In this document: positions 9,984 to 22,065 of the stretch, piece by piece | How positions within the stretch are numbered: the first letter of the stretch is position 1 | Layout of the letters: each line of letters opens with the position of its first letter | Source: Maea johnstoni | Lineage: Eukaryota; Annelida; Polychaeta; Spionida; Magelonidae | Direction of reading: 5' to 3' | NCBI GenBank assembly: GCA_963942565.1 | Contig: OZ012690.1 | Location: 4,220,006 to 4,284,005, forward strand | Length of the DNA stretch: 64,000 nt | Notes under the pieces: generated by a model | Database searches by the model: none | What the model was told of the DNA's origin: nothing | What the model saw: only the letters and a program-made list of their open reading frames with translations | Translations under genes and position numbers: made by a program

Positions 9984-11170
9984 GTCACAAATCATTTGGT
10001 AAAGTAGTTTGGATCTTGTTATGGCAACGGTTGGAAAAGATCAGAATTCATTTCTTTATGCCAGGTTGGGTTGCAAGCAGGGTCTTCGCCAGGATTTAGA
10101 AACCGAGTCGACAGGACTAGAGGTTACATATTTTTTCAAATTGCCACCACTTTGATTGTGGTATTTCATACACAAAATTTACCTTTATTTCAGTAAGGCA
10201 GATTTTACTTCCTCCTCATTAATCCCTTGGGAATTTGAGGAGTAATGGAGTTGCTATACAATCTATTGTAATAATAGCAACATCTGTGGCATTAATCATT
10301 GAATTATCTATCAATCAGAGATTCTTTTTATGAAAACACTTCTCATTAAAAGAACATATGTGATAAGTGGATCACTGTAGTTCGACAGATCGATAAGATC
10401 ATTGACGTTTTATTTTTCAATTCCGATTATTTCGATTTTGAAGAACTGCACTAATAGAATATTTTCACATGTTCCACACTATTTCTGTGGCTAGGATCCT
10501 AAGATTTTAACTATGCAAAGACAATGAAGGTTTTCTCAAAACTTTTTGATTGAATACTTAAGCTTCACTTCAAAATTCTTATTCGCGTTGGCTTAAAATG
10601 GCAAAAAATGGTGTAAAAGGCTGAAAAAATGTGTTTAGATTAATTGACATAACAATTGGCATAATATTTTTTCCGATTAATTGGAGAAATTATTTCGATT
10701 GATCGATACTTGTCATATCAATGATGGTCCTACAAGAAGAACCAATGATTATCCTTGAATTATTTTGCACATCTCAGCTTTATTTCGCAGCTATTTTCAT
10801 ATGCATTCCAGCATTTAGATGACACTTTTCAAAGGTAACTCTGAACATGAATGGCTTAATGAATATTTCAACTATCAGGCAACTTCAGCGCTCAGGGCAG
10901 AAAACAGTTAACATTCTTTATTTGCACTGAAAAGTTCAATACATCTAAATGTCATCAAAAAAAATTCAAATCAGAAAAAACAATTGCGAGTAGTTAAATT
11001 ATTGGTAACCAAGTTCAATTTGATTTTTCAGTTTCTTTAATTAATCAGTTGAGTGCGAAACAACCATTCCTTCTCAACCTGCTATTCCAATTCAATAATA
11101 TGCACTTCACGTCTTTAAAGTAAGTTATATCTTCTTTATCCACTTCCTGCACCCAATGAAATGGGTACCG

Positions 11171-11380
11171 TTAACCCTTACAATGCTGAGGATACTTTCG
11201 TCCAAAACACAAGGATGCAAAGATTTTTTGAAAACCATCGAAACCCTGTCATGTTGGTATTCATTGGAAAGCTCTTGCTGAGTACTCTCAAATGAGTACC
11301 CATTTGCTAGTGGTTCGGTCATTTTTCAGTATTTTTGCATCATTTTGTATTGGCCAAATTAGCCACCAGCAGCATGAGGG
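11171..11380 (+). mobile_element. PB1 MITE, slot b, U2
   Basis: Left TTAACCCTT intact, right end decayed as in U1. Confidence 0.75.
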
Positions 11381-11578
11381 AAGTCAAGTTGACCCGCTTG
11401 AAAAAAAAGGAGAAATATCATGGATACTTGTCAGTCAAAGCACAAATACCTCACCAGTTATTTCACACTGAAGATAAGTAAAATAAAATGGTTTCTAACC
11501 TCCACAATGAAATTAACACAGGAACATAGTCCTCCACAAGTTACTAGCCCTTGAACAACACTGCCTTTTACTTAGGGC

Positions 11579-11920
11579 TCAACCATGGTAATGCTGAGGC
11601 TACTTTCGTCCAAAGGACAAGGACGCAACGATTTTTGAAAAATGTCCAAACTCTGTCATGTTGGTATTCATTGGATAGCTCTCGATGAGTGCTGTCAGAT
11701 GAGTACCCATTTGCCAGGGTTTCAGTCATGTGTCAGGTTTTTTTGCATCCTTTTGTATTGGACAATTTAGCCAACGTCCAAACCCTGTCATGTTGGTATT
11801 CATTGGATAGCTCTCGATGAGTGCTGTCAGATGAGTACCCATTTGACAGGGATTCGGGTATTTTTTCAGGGTTTTTTCCACCATGTTCTTGTTGGGTAAA
11901 TTAGCCACCAGCAGGGCTAA
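11579..11920 (+). mobile_element. PB1 MITE with internal duplication, slot c, U2
   Basis: Same duplicated centre as in U1, almost identical in sequence. Confidence 0.7.
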
Positions 11921-11983
11921 GTGTTTTTCACGAAGTTTGACGTATCCCATTCATGCAATGAGTACATTGAAGATCATAGAAAA

Positions 11984-11998
11984 ATGCACAGTGCACAT
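11984..11998 (+). mobile_element. hAT excision footprint, U2
   Basis: Identical scar to the one in U1 (ATGCACA-G-TGCACAT), so excision came before the U1/U2 duplication. Confidence 0.75.
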
Positions 11999-12267
11999 GC
12001 ATCAACTCATGACAGGAAACGTAAGAGCAACAATGAAGACAGGAATATAAAAATATTTCAGTTCAGTGTTTGTTTGGTTTGATTTTTACATTCATATTCA
12101 CTTCGGAACTGTATAAATCCTCAAGATCTCCATGGTAACCAGAGCATGAAAAGTTCAGCCCATTCATACCTACATGTACAGAGTGTAAAGAAATCTATTT
12201 CAATATTTTGACATGTTTTGGATGATATTTGTAGGAGAAATGCTAACCAGAACATAATCAACAACTC

Positions 12268-12560
12268 AGGATGTATACGCAGCTCTGACACCGAGTGACT
12301 CCCGACGTGACTGGGCTTCCTAGTTTTCTGCCGCCACTTGCTGCCGCTAAACACGCAGAGGATTATAACATCTTAAGTTAAAATACGTGACTCCGTTCAT
12401 CCAATGTCAGTGTTTTGATAAACGAAGGGGTGTTTATTTAGTGGAAAAAATCAGCGTTTTATTAAAATAAGGGTGCTTTTTGGCCAGAAATCAGTGCTTT
12501 AGAGGTATTTCTTAATTTTGATAACGAGCGTATGCGCCCCCCTAAATACCCAAGTGCCCC
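12268..12560 (+). mobile_element. G-rich-end transposon, right part only, U2
   Basis: Same truncated copy and left junction as U1 (AACAACTC joined to AGGATGTATACGC). Confidence 0.7.
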
Positions 12561-13019
12561 TGGTGGTCAACATCAGAAACGAGTCTGAGATAAACAAACA
12601 CGATCACTTCCAGCTGGTATTCATACGCCCAAACAACAAACTTCACTTTGTGGGCAATAAACAAAAGCCCAGTCCCTCCCCATTCCAGAAATACCATATT
12701 AGTTGAATGAAGTTGTATATATCTCCATTTATAGGCCTCGATTGGGCCTAGCCCCAGTTTTTATTGGAACTATGCAATGCTACTACTCGAAGGGATACAG
12801 CATTTACTTCACCGAGACCTTATACGTCGCTGATACTTGTGTGTGTGTGGGAATACCTATGTTCACATGAAATTCCTTTCCGGAGTATATTCTTAAATAC
12901 TTCGAATAAATCGCACAGGTCATCATATACATGTATCCATGTTTGTCTAGATTTGTCTATTCCCATGATCATCTCAGGATTACATTAGTTTATTTGCATT
13001 TGCTTAAACATCATTGATA

Positions 13020-13214
13020 TCATATGAAATATCTCTCGGTGAAATAAATTCTTTTCCCTATTTGTCTTTTTTGATAAATTACCTCTTTGGTACGCATAAT
13101 TCCAATATCTACTATTAATTTTCCCTTTTTGTCGGTGCCTGAAATTATTTCCCTTTCAGCAAGTTTAAGATGGCCTCCCACAGTAGGATGGAGCCAGTTT
13201 ACAAGGAGGTTCAT
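13020..13214 (-). CDS. minus-strand 64-codon ORF, U2 copy
   Basis: Like the U1 copy with one S to P change at residue 10. The 479-bp transposon at 13224 sits 9 bp upstream of its ATG, so any native upstream exon or promoter would be separated from it. Confidence 0.25.
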   Translation of the reverse strand: MNLLVNWLHPTVGGHLKLAEREIISGTDKKGKLIVDIGIMRTKEVIYQKRQIGKRIYFTERYFI

Positions 13215-13223
13215 AGTTCTAAT

Positions 13224-13702
13224 CCCGGGGGGGGGGGGGGCACTCAGGTACAGAGGGGGGCCGCATCTGCGTACGTATTTCGCGGAAGAAGGGGTCTTTT
13301 TTTAAGACCTCCGCATGTCCGCGATTTTGTTAAAGAAGGGTACTTTTTTGTACCCAGGTACGAAGTATGGGGGTCAAAATCCCCTTACAATCCACGAAAT
13401 ATACGCGGCTCTGACGCCGAGTGACTCCCAAAGTGACTGGGCTTCCGAGTTTTCTGCCGCCACTTGCTGCCGCTAAACAAGCAGAGGGTTATAAAATCTT
13501 AAGTTAAAATACGTGTTCCCGTTCATCCAATGTCAGTGTTTTGATAAAAGAATGGGTGTTTATTTAGTGGAAAAAATCAGCGTTTTATTAAAATAAGGAT
13601 GCTTTTTTGGCCAGAAATCAGTGCTTTAGGGGTATTTTTTTATTTTGATAACGAACGTATGCGCCCCCTTAAATACCCAAGTGCCCCCCCCCCCCCCCCG
13701 GG
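13224..13702 (+). mobile_element. complete 479-bp transposon with G-rich inverted ends
   Basis: Inverted ends begin with CCCGGGGGGG and continue as CACTYRGGTA. Flanked by the 7-8 bp duplication (G)TTCTAAT at 13216-13223 and 13702-13709. All other units have one uninterrupted copy of this target. No transposase, so non-autonomous; the target length fits an hAT-like element. Long C/G runs at both ends may be miscounted. Confidence 0.8.
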
Positions 13703-14512
13703 TTCTAATTGCGTTGTTGCAATAGAGAAAACATGGGATATTGTTTGTATTTCGGTTTTATTTATTTCATAAGACAATAGGGACATTTTGCAGTCTTTTA
13801 TTTTCATAGTTTGTAATTTAGATCATCCTGGTCCTCCAACCAAATTAAATTAGTATATTGACCCTAAACGATAGTGAGTTACACTAACAATTGGGGCTAG
13901 CTTATTTTCGACTGTATACGGTCTATAAATCGTAATTCGATTATGATGAAAGACATCCATATTCTGAAAATATCTGGAAGGTACGATTACTTAGTAAATT
14001 AGTTTAGAAATGGGGCACAAGATGGCATGGCAGTCTACATTCGAATACATACGTGAAACTGACACATTCTTGGTTAATACTAACAACAAAAGCATGACAA
14101 ATTATCATGATATGAAAAATCTTTTTTTTTTGAATAATTCAATTTGTTAGCATCTGCATCACGTGTGCAGGAAAATGAAGTAGGTATATTAATTTCTTGT
14201 GTGTTAAGTTTTGTTGTTTCTTATTTTACATCTAAACAGCCATACTGTCTTTAAAAATCTAAGTTAATGCAGCTTTATCTATTTATAGATGCAATCTGGA
14301 TGCACGGATGATACATCGCACGGTTGAGGAGTTCGCCTTTTTAGGCATGCTATTTTTGTAATTACCATTGTGTTTATCACCATTAATGATGTCAACAAAT
14401 TTGTCCTTTGTTAAAATGTCAAGCATTATTTCACATGTAAAATCCCCCCCCCCCCCCATTCACCTTTAGAAGAGGTAAGAACACATATATTGTTCATTAT
14501 GGCATTAGAACC

Positions 14513-14714
14513 ATGAATGCCGATCACTGGATACGCAACCAGCAGGTCTCGCATATCAGCCTGGCCACAACTAATGGCTCAGATGTTGACAAGACACTTC
14601 AAGAGGTGCATTCTGCGCATGTTGGTGCACAACTTACTCTGTTATGTAAACAATACTAGCGCCCTTATCGGTCGGTCTCCTAGTGACGTCACACTGAGAC
14701 TAGATACAGTGTGA
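14513..14714. promoter_or_regulatory. GC-richer module with TGACGTCA, U2
   Basis: Palindrome at 14684-14691. Same module as in U1 with a few substitutions. Poly-C of 14 lies upstream at 14444-14457. Confidence 0.3.
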
Positions 14715-15146
14715 TTATGTTTCGTCCAGGGCTTTGTAATGGGTCTTATGGCAATTGGCTTCGGCAAAGAATCCATGTGTCTATTCATCTAAGATAGATG
14801 GTTAAGGGTAAGGATAACAAAACATGTGCTTCCATAAATATGCGTCATCTTTGATTTTCAAAAAAATTCCAGGATTAACTAAGCTTGCGACATCTGAAAC
14901 TAAACACAACAAATGGTTTAACAGGATTTTAAAGTTCTTTGAATAGGGAACATTTTTTTCTTAGCTTAGTTTTTCAAGTCCTACGATATGACCTTCTAAA
15001 TATATACACAAACCACAAAGGTCCAGTATTCAAACCTACAGTACTTTGGTTTATTTCATCTTGCATAATGGGTCAACTCTGCGCTGGACAGTTTAACCGG
15101 AGGTAAGTCAACTTTGATTGTGCTTTTGTACCCTGCCATACTTTTC

Positions 15147-15347
15147 TTTACCCTTTACCTAGTTTGGCCAATACAAAATGATGCAAGAAACCTAGTAAAT
15201 GACTGAAACCCTGGCACTTGGGTACTCGTGGGAGAGTACTCAGTGAGAGTTTTCCAATGAATACCAACATGTCTGGGTTTGGATGGTTTTCAATAATCTT
15301 TGCATCCTTGTGCTTTGGACGAAAGTAGCCTCAGCATTGGAAGGGTT
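15147..15347 (-). mobile_element. PB1 MITE, slot a, U3
   Basis: Same insertion as in the other units. Right TTAA lost by a small deletion. Confidence 0.7.
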
Positions 15348-16516
15348 GTCACAAATCATTTGGTAAAGTAGTTTGGATCTTGTTATGGCAACGGTTGGAA
15401 AAGATCAGAATTCATTTCTTTATGCCAGGTTGGGTTGCAAGCAGGGTCTTCGCCAGGATTTAGAAACTGAGTCCACAGGACTAGAGGTTACATATTTTTT
15501 CAAATTGCCACCACTTTGATTGTGGTATTTCATACACAAAATTTACCTTTATTTCAGTAAGGCAGATTTTACTTCCTCCTCATTAATCCCTTGGGAATTT
15601 GAGGAGTAATGGAGTTGCTATACAATCTATTGTAATAATAGCAACATCTGTGGCATTAATCATTGAATTATCTATCAATCAGAGTTTCTTTTTATGAAAA
15701 CACTTCTCATTAAAAGAACATATGTGATAAGTGGATCACTGTAGTTCGACAGATCGATTTGATCATTGACGTTTTATTTTTCAATTCCGATTATTTCGAT
15801 TTTGAAGAACTGCACTAATAGAATATTTTCACATGTTCCACACTATTTCTGTGGCTAGGATCCTAAGATTTTCACTATGCAAAGACAATGAGGATTTCTC
15901 AACACTTCTTGATTGAATACTTAAGCTTCACTTCAAAATTCTTATTCGTGTTGGCTTAAAATGGCAAAAATGGTGTAAAAGGCTGAAAAAATGTGTTTGG
16001 ATTAATTGACATAACAATTGGCATAATATTTTTTCCGATTAATTGGAAAAATTATTTTGATTGATCGATACTTCTTCCTACAAGAAGAACCAATGATTAT
16101 CTTGAATTATTTTGCACATCTGAGCTTTATTTCGCAGCTATTTTCATATGCATTCCAGCATTTAGATGACACTTTTCAAAGGTAACTCTGAACATGAATG
16201 GGTTAATGAACATTTCAACTATCAGGCACCTTCAGCGCTCAGGGCAGAAAACAGTTAACATTCTTTATTTGCACTGAAAAGTTCAATACATCTAAAAGTC
16301 ATCAAAAAAATTCAAATCAGAAAAAACAATTGCGAGTAGTTAAATTATTGGTAACCAAGTTCAATTTGATTTTTCAGTTTCTTTAATTAATCAGTTGAGT
16401 GCAAAACAACCATTCCTTCTCAACCTGCTATTCCAATCCAATAATATGCACTTCACGTCTTTAAAGTAAGTTAAATCTTCTTTATCCACTTCCTGCACCC
16501 AGTGAAATGGCTACCG

Positions 16517-16726
16517 TTAACCCTTACAATGCTGAGGATACTTTCGTCCAAAGCACAAGGATGCAAAGATTTTTTGAAAACCATCGAAACCCTGTCATGT
16601 TGGCATTCATTGGAAAACTCTTGCTGAATACAATCAAATGAGTACCCATTTGCCAGTGTTTCGGTCATTTTTCAGTATTTTTGCATCATTTTGTATTGGC
16701 CAAATTAGCCACCAGCAGCATGAGGG
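16517..16726 (+). mobile_element. PB1 MITE, slot b, U3
   Basis: Left TTAA intact. A few private substitutions. Confidence 0.75.
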
Positions 16727-16927
16727 AAGTCAAGTTGACCCGCTTGAAAGAAAAAAGGAGAAATATCATGGATACTTGTCAGTCAAAGCACAAATACCTC
16801 ACCAGTTATTTCACACTGAAGATAAGTAAAACAAATAGGTTTCCTAACCTCCACAATGAAATTAACATAGGAACATAGTCCTCCACAAGTTACTAGCCCT
16901 TGAACAACACTGCCTTTTACTTAGGGC

Positions 16928-17267
16928 TCAACCATTCTAATGCTGAGGCTACTTTCGTCCAAAGGACAAGGACGCAACGATTTTTGAAAAGTGTCCAAAC
17001 CCTGTCATGTTGGTATTCATTAGATAGCTCTCAATATCTGTCAGATGAGTACCGATTTGCCAGGGTTTCAGTCATTTGTCAGGTTATTTTTGCTTCCTTT
17101 TGTATTGGACAATTTAGCCAACGTCCAAACCCTGTCATGTTGGTATTCATTGGATAGCTCTCGATGAGTGCTTTCAGATGAGTACCCATTTGACAGGGAT
17201 TCAGGTATTTTTCAGGGTTTTTTTCCACCATGTTCTTGTTGGGCAAATTAGCCACCAGCAGGGCTTA
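16928..17267 (+). mobile_element. PB1 MITE with internal duplication, slot c, U3
   Basis: Duplicated centre as in the other units, with a short loss in the first half near 17035. Confidence 0.7.
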
Positions 17268-17338
17268 GTGTTTTTTACGAAGTTTGATGTATCCCATTCA
17301 TGCAATGAGTACATTGAAGATCATAGAAAAATGCACAT

Positions 17339-17652
17339 CATGGTCTTGACCAGCAGGGCGCCTGGGTGCCTTTCTGGACACCCAAACCCTTAAAAAGAAC
17401 CCCTCAGGACACCCATTTTGTTTTGTGAGGAATTTCTAAAAATCCCAATCTCAAGCTTATAATTGAATTTTTTCATCTCCTTATAATTCCCATGACATTG
17501 TTTAATGATATCATGCCTTATTTTGATGAATGTATACATGTTTATGGTTGAAATATGAGTATATTGTGATCCCCCTAAAAAAATCTGGACGCCCAAAATT
17601 TTACAACTGCCAATTTTAGGCACCCAGTTTCTAAATCCTGGCTAAGACCCTT
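17339..17652 (+). mobile_element. hAT-type MITE hAT1, U3
   Basis: 314 bp. Right end is the complement of the CAGGGTCTTAGCCAGG type (last base changed here). Left end is the related CATGGTCTTGACCAG. Flanked by 8-bp duplications ATGCACAT at 17331-17338 and 17653-17660, as expected of hAT elements. Non-coding. Confidence 0.85.
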
Positions 17653-17989
17653 ATGCACATGCATCACCTCATGAGAGGAAAAGTAAGAGCAACAATGAAC
17701 ACAGGAATATAAAAATATTTCAGTTCAGTGTTAGTTTGGTTTGATTTTTACATTCATATTCACTTCAGAATATGTATAAATCCACAAGATCTCCATGGTA
17801 ACCAGAGCATGAAAAGTTCAGCCCATTCATACCTACTGAGTGTAAAGAAATCTATTTCAATATTTTGACATGTTTTGGATGATATTTGTAGGAGAAATGC
17901 TAACCAGAACATAATCAACAACTCTATTAACATTTTTGCAAGATTCTTTCTTACTAGTCAATTTCAGAAGTACTGAGGCATCCCAGAAC

Positions 17990-18261
17990 CAGGGACTTAG
18001 CCAGGACCTGTCCTACCTGTCTTTTGGACAGGTAATTTCCTAAAAACCTCCTGTTTGGACAGGCAAAAATTTCTATGAAGACTTTTCAATTTTGACTTTC
18101 TAGCAAACCATCTTCTAGGACACAACTGAAGTGTGAATTGCCCTTTTTGATGCACTAGGCTATCAAATGTAGCTGGTATACGGATTTGAAGTAAATTAGT
18201 AGCTAAATCTGGATGATTGCTGTTTTGGACAGGCATTTTTGAATTCCTGGCTAAGACCCTG
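17990..18261 (+). mobile_element. hAT-like MITE hAT2, U3
   Basis: Ends CAGGGACTTAGCCAGG and CCTGGCTAAGACCCTG are inverted copies of the hAT1 end type, with a different interior rich in TTGGACAGG words. No clear target duplication. A short deletion follows its right end only in U3. Confidence 0.7.
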
Positions 18262-18310
18262 CAAGGACCACTTATCAAGAGGAACTCTGGGCAGAAATGG
18301 GTTCAGAGAA

Positions 18311-18747
18311 TTGACAAATTCATGCCTATAATAACTAAAAATGTACAAACTTTTTTGGAGAGAACGTGCTTACTGGATCATTTTTTGCCGAAAACACCTT
18401 TAATAGCAATGTTGAACAGAACCAAAAATAAATTCTAATCCTTCATGAATTTGTGCTTAACCCTTTCAATGCTAAAGCTAATTTTGCCCAAGGCAAAAGA
18501 GCTCAAAGACTTTAGAAAATCATCTAAACCCTGTCATGTTGGTATTCATTTGAACGCTCTCAAAGAGTACTATCAGATGAGTACCCATGTGCCCGGGTTT
18601 CAGTCATTTTTTAGGTATTTTTGGATCTTTTTGTATTGGTCAATTAGTCACCAGCAGCATAAGGCTGAATTTCAAAGTTATTGGCACACTAGTATAAACG
18701 ATTCAGAAAACACATGTCAGTTAGAGCTGTAGGCATGACTGGGTTAA
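18311..18747 (+). mobile_element. PB2 MITE with a PB1 copy inserted inside it, U3
   Basis: Second piggyBac-type family: left end TTGACAAATTCATGCC (decayed), right end GGCATGACTGGGTTAA. A 208-bp PB1 copy at 18457-18664 (slot d) sits inside; removing it leaves 229 bp, close to the 232 bp of the uninterrupted PB2 next to it. Confidence 0.65.
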
Positions 18748-18828
18748 GTCGTAAGTTTTGGGGAAGATTGTGGCGCCCTCTATAATCCGATCATCCAGGG
18801 CACTGCACCAAATAAAGGGGTGGTTGTG

Positions 18829-19060
18829 TTAACCCGTTCATGCCTATAATGCCTAGAAACGTCCCGACTATTCTGACGATATCTTTTTCAGCCGAGTGAT
18901 TATTCATAAAATATTTGAGGGACAAATGTGGAACAGAAACCTACCAACAATAATCACTCAAATATTTAGTGAATCGATACATAATTCCAAAGATATCTCC
19001 AAAAGTCTAGTAGATCCAGACGACATCTGTCTAGGAGATCGCCAGGCATGCATGGGTTCA
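18829..19060 (+). mobile_element. PB2 MITE, slot e, U3
   Basis: Starts TTAACCCGTTCATGCC, ends GGCATGCATGGGTTCA. 232 bp. Piggybac-like TTAA and CCC/GGG ends. Confidence 0.7.
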
Positions 19061-19343
19061 CACCTGGGGTTTTTTCGCTTTAAGTTCCCTCCTTTAAGGA
19101 GTAATATCCACATACTCTCCGCACTACTACCCACAAGTCACAGGAGGACCCACATCGCTATATACACCGGCCCATTGCACCACTACAACTTTTGGACCTT
19201 TTTGTAAATTTCCTCTTAGGAAAATAGTACTGGTGCCCAGGAGAGCCATTTTAGTTCACTATGCCGGTTCCCAGGCCACACATTTAGAGCTTGTAGCCAG
19301 GAACCTGCATAGAGATACATAAATTATGTGGCAGCAATATCAT

Positions 19344-19548
19344 GTAACCCTTCCAATGCTGAGGCTACTTCTGTCCAACGCACAAGGAGGCAAAGATTTT
19401 TGAAAACCATCTGAACCCTGTCATATTGGTATTCATTGGATAGTTCTCTCTTATGAGTACCCAATTTGCCAGGATTTCAGTCATTTTTCAGGTTTTTTGC
19501 ATCATTTTGTAATGGCAAAATTAGCCCCCACCACCTGCATAAGGGTTA
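19344..19548 (+). mobile_element. PB1 MITE, slot f, U3
   Basis: Ends GTAACCCTT and AAGGGTTAC: the termini are kept, with GTAA/TTAC in place of TTAA. Confidence 0.7.
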
Positions 19549-19688
19549 CCATTCACCCTCTGAGCAGCCCAAACAGACCAGACACTTCTGAGGAGAGTTT
19601 TTAATTGATGCATGCGTCCTTTAGAAAACAACACCGTATCATGTTAATCATAACGAAAACATTCATTCCAATTATTCAGATGTTCATA

Positions 19689-19913
19689 CTGTAGAACACA
19701 CAATGTACGCGTCTGTTTATATATATCGTACATAGCGTGTGGTTCCGCTTCGCTATATATAAAAACGCTGTACTTATATATAAAAACGCTGTACTTTTTT
19801 TCCCTGTACTTTGGCGCTGTCAGCGGCAGCTACCGTCCCTAAAAAAACCGCTATGATGCGAAAACTCCCCAATTCGCTATATTTGGGACACACGTCATAT
19901 GTGTGTTCTACAG
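19689..19913 (+). mobile_element. TA-flanked MITE, U3
   Basis: 225 bp with 14-bp inverted ends CTGTAGAACACACA and TGTGTGTTCTACAG between TA dinucleotides. The interior TATATAAAAACGCTGTAC phrase is doubled here, which explains the greater length than in U4 (195 bp). Confidence 0.8.
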
Positions 19914-20151
19914 TATTCATATGTAATTCCCATTCTATCTAATTAACAATTTTACAACTGGAGCGCATACTGGGCTTGACACAAATGGAAATATCTAAAT
20001 AGCAGAGAAGTACCTTGGGTAATGTTTGACTGTAAGTCATTGTTATTGTTGGATCCAATTTCCCCTCTTTCAAATATTTTCAACTTTTTTTTCAGCTTTT
20101 ACTCTATTTGATAAGTTATGTTCAAAGTTGTCAGGCAATGACAAATAAGGA

Positions 20152-20367
20152 TTAACCCTTCCAATGCTAAGGCTACTTTTGTCCAAAGCGCAAGAATGCA
20201 AAGATTTTCGAAAACCATCTAAACCCTGCCATGTTGGTACTCATTTGAAAGCCCTTGCTGAGTACTCTCAGATGAGTACACATATGCCATGGTTTCGATG
20301 ATTTTGCAGGATTTTTTTTGGGTTATTTTGTTTTGGCCAATTTAGCCACCAGCAGCATAAGGGTTAA
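20152..20367 (+). mobile_element. PB1 MITE, slot g, U3
   Basis: Best-kept PB1 slot: TTAACCCTTCC on the left and AAGGGTTAA on the right, both TTAA targets intact. Confidence 0.8.
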
Positions 20368-21503
20368 GATAATATCAGAATATTGCTTTCAATACTAGTA
20401 TCCACAATGGTGCAGGCTTGAATCTTTTAGCCACGCTTGAGATTGCATCCAATTCAACATTCATCCTTATGGACCATTCCAATAGCCAAAGTCCATGTAA
20501 ACCTGTTACCTGTCCACTGGTGACAGCCAGTGGTCCATGTCTCACTTCAAAACACCAGGATTGAAATTAATCAATGCATACCGTGAATTCTTGGAAATTA
20601 AGACCACCTAAGGAATTTGGGCAAAGTGCTGATTACAAAGTAACTAATGAGAAATCTGGGCAACCCTCAATCTATTGCCAGTTGCCATTACACATAACAT
20701 GGACCTAACTGTAAATCTTGCATCAATGTATTTTCAGAAAATATGGGCCACCCTGAACCCATAAAAATTTTGATTATTGAAGTGTCTCAAATTGCCGAGA
20801 AATTACGGTGATGCAGCTTGGCAACTAGATGTATGAAGGATTCTGGGTAAAACAGAACAGTCAAAACTAGCCACAATCCTTAGTCTTATAGCACAACTGC
20901 ATTTTTGATCCTCAGTTGCTTAACAGCCATAGCAGAGTTGTGCCCACTTCTGGGACCTATACAACTTTCATGAACACAATTTCCAAACCTTTCTGTTCCT
21001 AATCCATAGTGCAAACCTCCCAAGATATGAAAATCTCCCTTTTTAAAAACAACTTATAGGCTTATTTTGGTTGTAATCCATTGTGGAAATTCTTCGAGAC
21101 GAAGACACATTCTAAAGTGAATGTAATTATGGTCCGATTTCTTACTAAACTATTTCCGAAAAAGAATCGCTTCCTATAATGCATATTTGTCTTGGTTCCA
21201 AAGTTCTGATTGCAGAAGGCTTCCATAGGCCTGGACCTAATAATGGGCTTAAATTTAATTGTTGCCATAGCCACCTTGTAACAATGATCATTGTTGTCAT
21301 AGTGACATTGTAAGTATGATTGTTGCCAGGACGATAGGTAAGTTCAAGTCCAGAGATAAGGCTAACCCTTATGGTGCAACCCTCAAAGGTGTTCACATTT
21401 TGGAGGTTTAACTGTATGCCCTATGGCTCCCATTGCGTGTGTGATCGTAATGATATTTAGGCACCTTGGCCGGCTTGCATGACACATGAGGTACTAGGAT
21501 CCC

Positions 21504-21721
21504 TTAACCCTTCCAATGCTGAGGCTACTTTCATCCAACACACAAGGACGCGAAGATTTTTGAAAAACACCTTAACCCTGTAATGTTGGTATTCATTAGA
21601 TAGCTCTCACTGAGTACTGAGTAATCCTAGATGAGTACCCATGCCAGGGTTTCGGTCATTTTATAGGTTTTTTGCATCATTTTGTATTGTCCAAATTAGC
21701 AATCACCAGCATAAGGGTTAA
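21504..21721 (+). mobile_element. PB1 MITE, slot h, U3
   Basis: Both TTAA flanks intact. Interior diverged (CTTTCATCCAACACAC). Confidence 0.75.
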
Positions 21722-21816
21722 AGGCTTCCTCAAGGGTCATGGTATTCCTTAATTGTATCCTTAAGATTACTTGAAAGATAAGACTAAGGGAAATTTTGGG
21801 TCCTAAGGAACCTTAA

Positions 21817-21958
21817 GGAATTCCTGCCTTCTGGATGTTTTACGCTGTACTTGTCTCCATACTCCAGAACGACACTTGTCTCTGATCTTTTTGAGCTGCT
21901 GTGGCTGGATCTCTTTCCCTTTCCTAGCGTTCCTGGGCCACATGTAGGCCTCCTCCTC
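21817..21958 (-). CDS. exon-like 142-nt stretch, U3 copy
   Basis: Read on the minus strand it is open for 47 codons (EEEAYMWPRNARKGKEIQPQ...), basic and Q/K/R-rich, with G/C-rich third positions unlike the spacer. Preceded by CTACAG, a usable acceptor. The donor position reads TTAAGG here but GTAAGG in U8. Protein not recognised. May be a captured host exon. Confidence 0.35.
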
Positions 21959-21970
21959 CTGTAGATTACA

Positions 21971-22060
21971 TTGCATGTACATTTCAATAACATTCCACGT
22001 ACATATCATGTACAATATCTTATACTTTTCACATAGATATCTTGTACATTTCATGTACAT
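21971..22060. repeat. ATGTACAT minisatellite, U3
   Basis: Short run of imperfect ~11-bp TCATGTACATA words, each containing the palindrome ATGTACAT. Shorter than in U4 and U8. Confidence 0.75.
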
Positions 22061-22065
22061 TTCAC

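Larger units (their letters stand above)
9400..14773 (+). repeat. array unit U2 (5.4 kb, compact plus insertion)
   Basis: Nearly identical to U1 up to about 13215, then carries a private 479-bp G-rich-end transposon. After that insertion it resembles the other units less exactly, with several private substitutions. Same hAT excision scar (11984-11998) and the same internal deletion as U1, so both descend from one compact ancestor. Confidence 0.95.

Noticed and set aside
13170-13424. Plus ORF beginning MASHSRMEPVYKEVHSSN after an acceptor-like TTTCCCTTTCAG
   Set aside because: The acceptor and start context are good, but no donor follows, the reading is 38 codons in other units, U2 is broken by the transposon and U8 has an early stop. 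Kept only as a competing reading of the minus ORF.
18445-18732. Plus ORF beginning MNLCLTLSML, found in several units
   Set aside because: It is a read-through of PB1 inserted in PB2, both non-coding elements.
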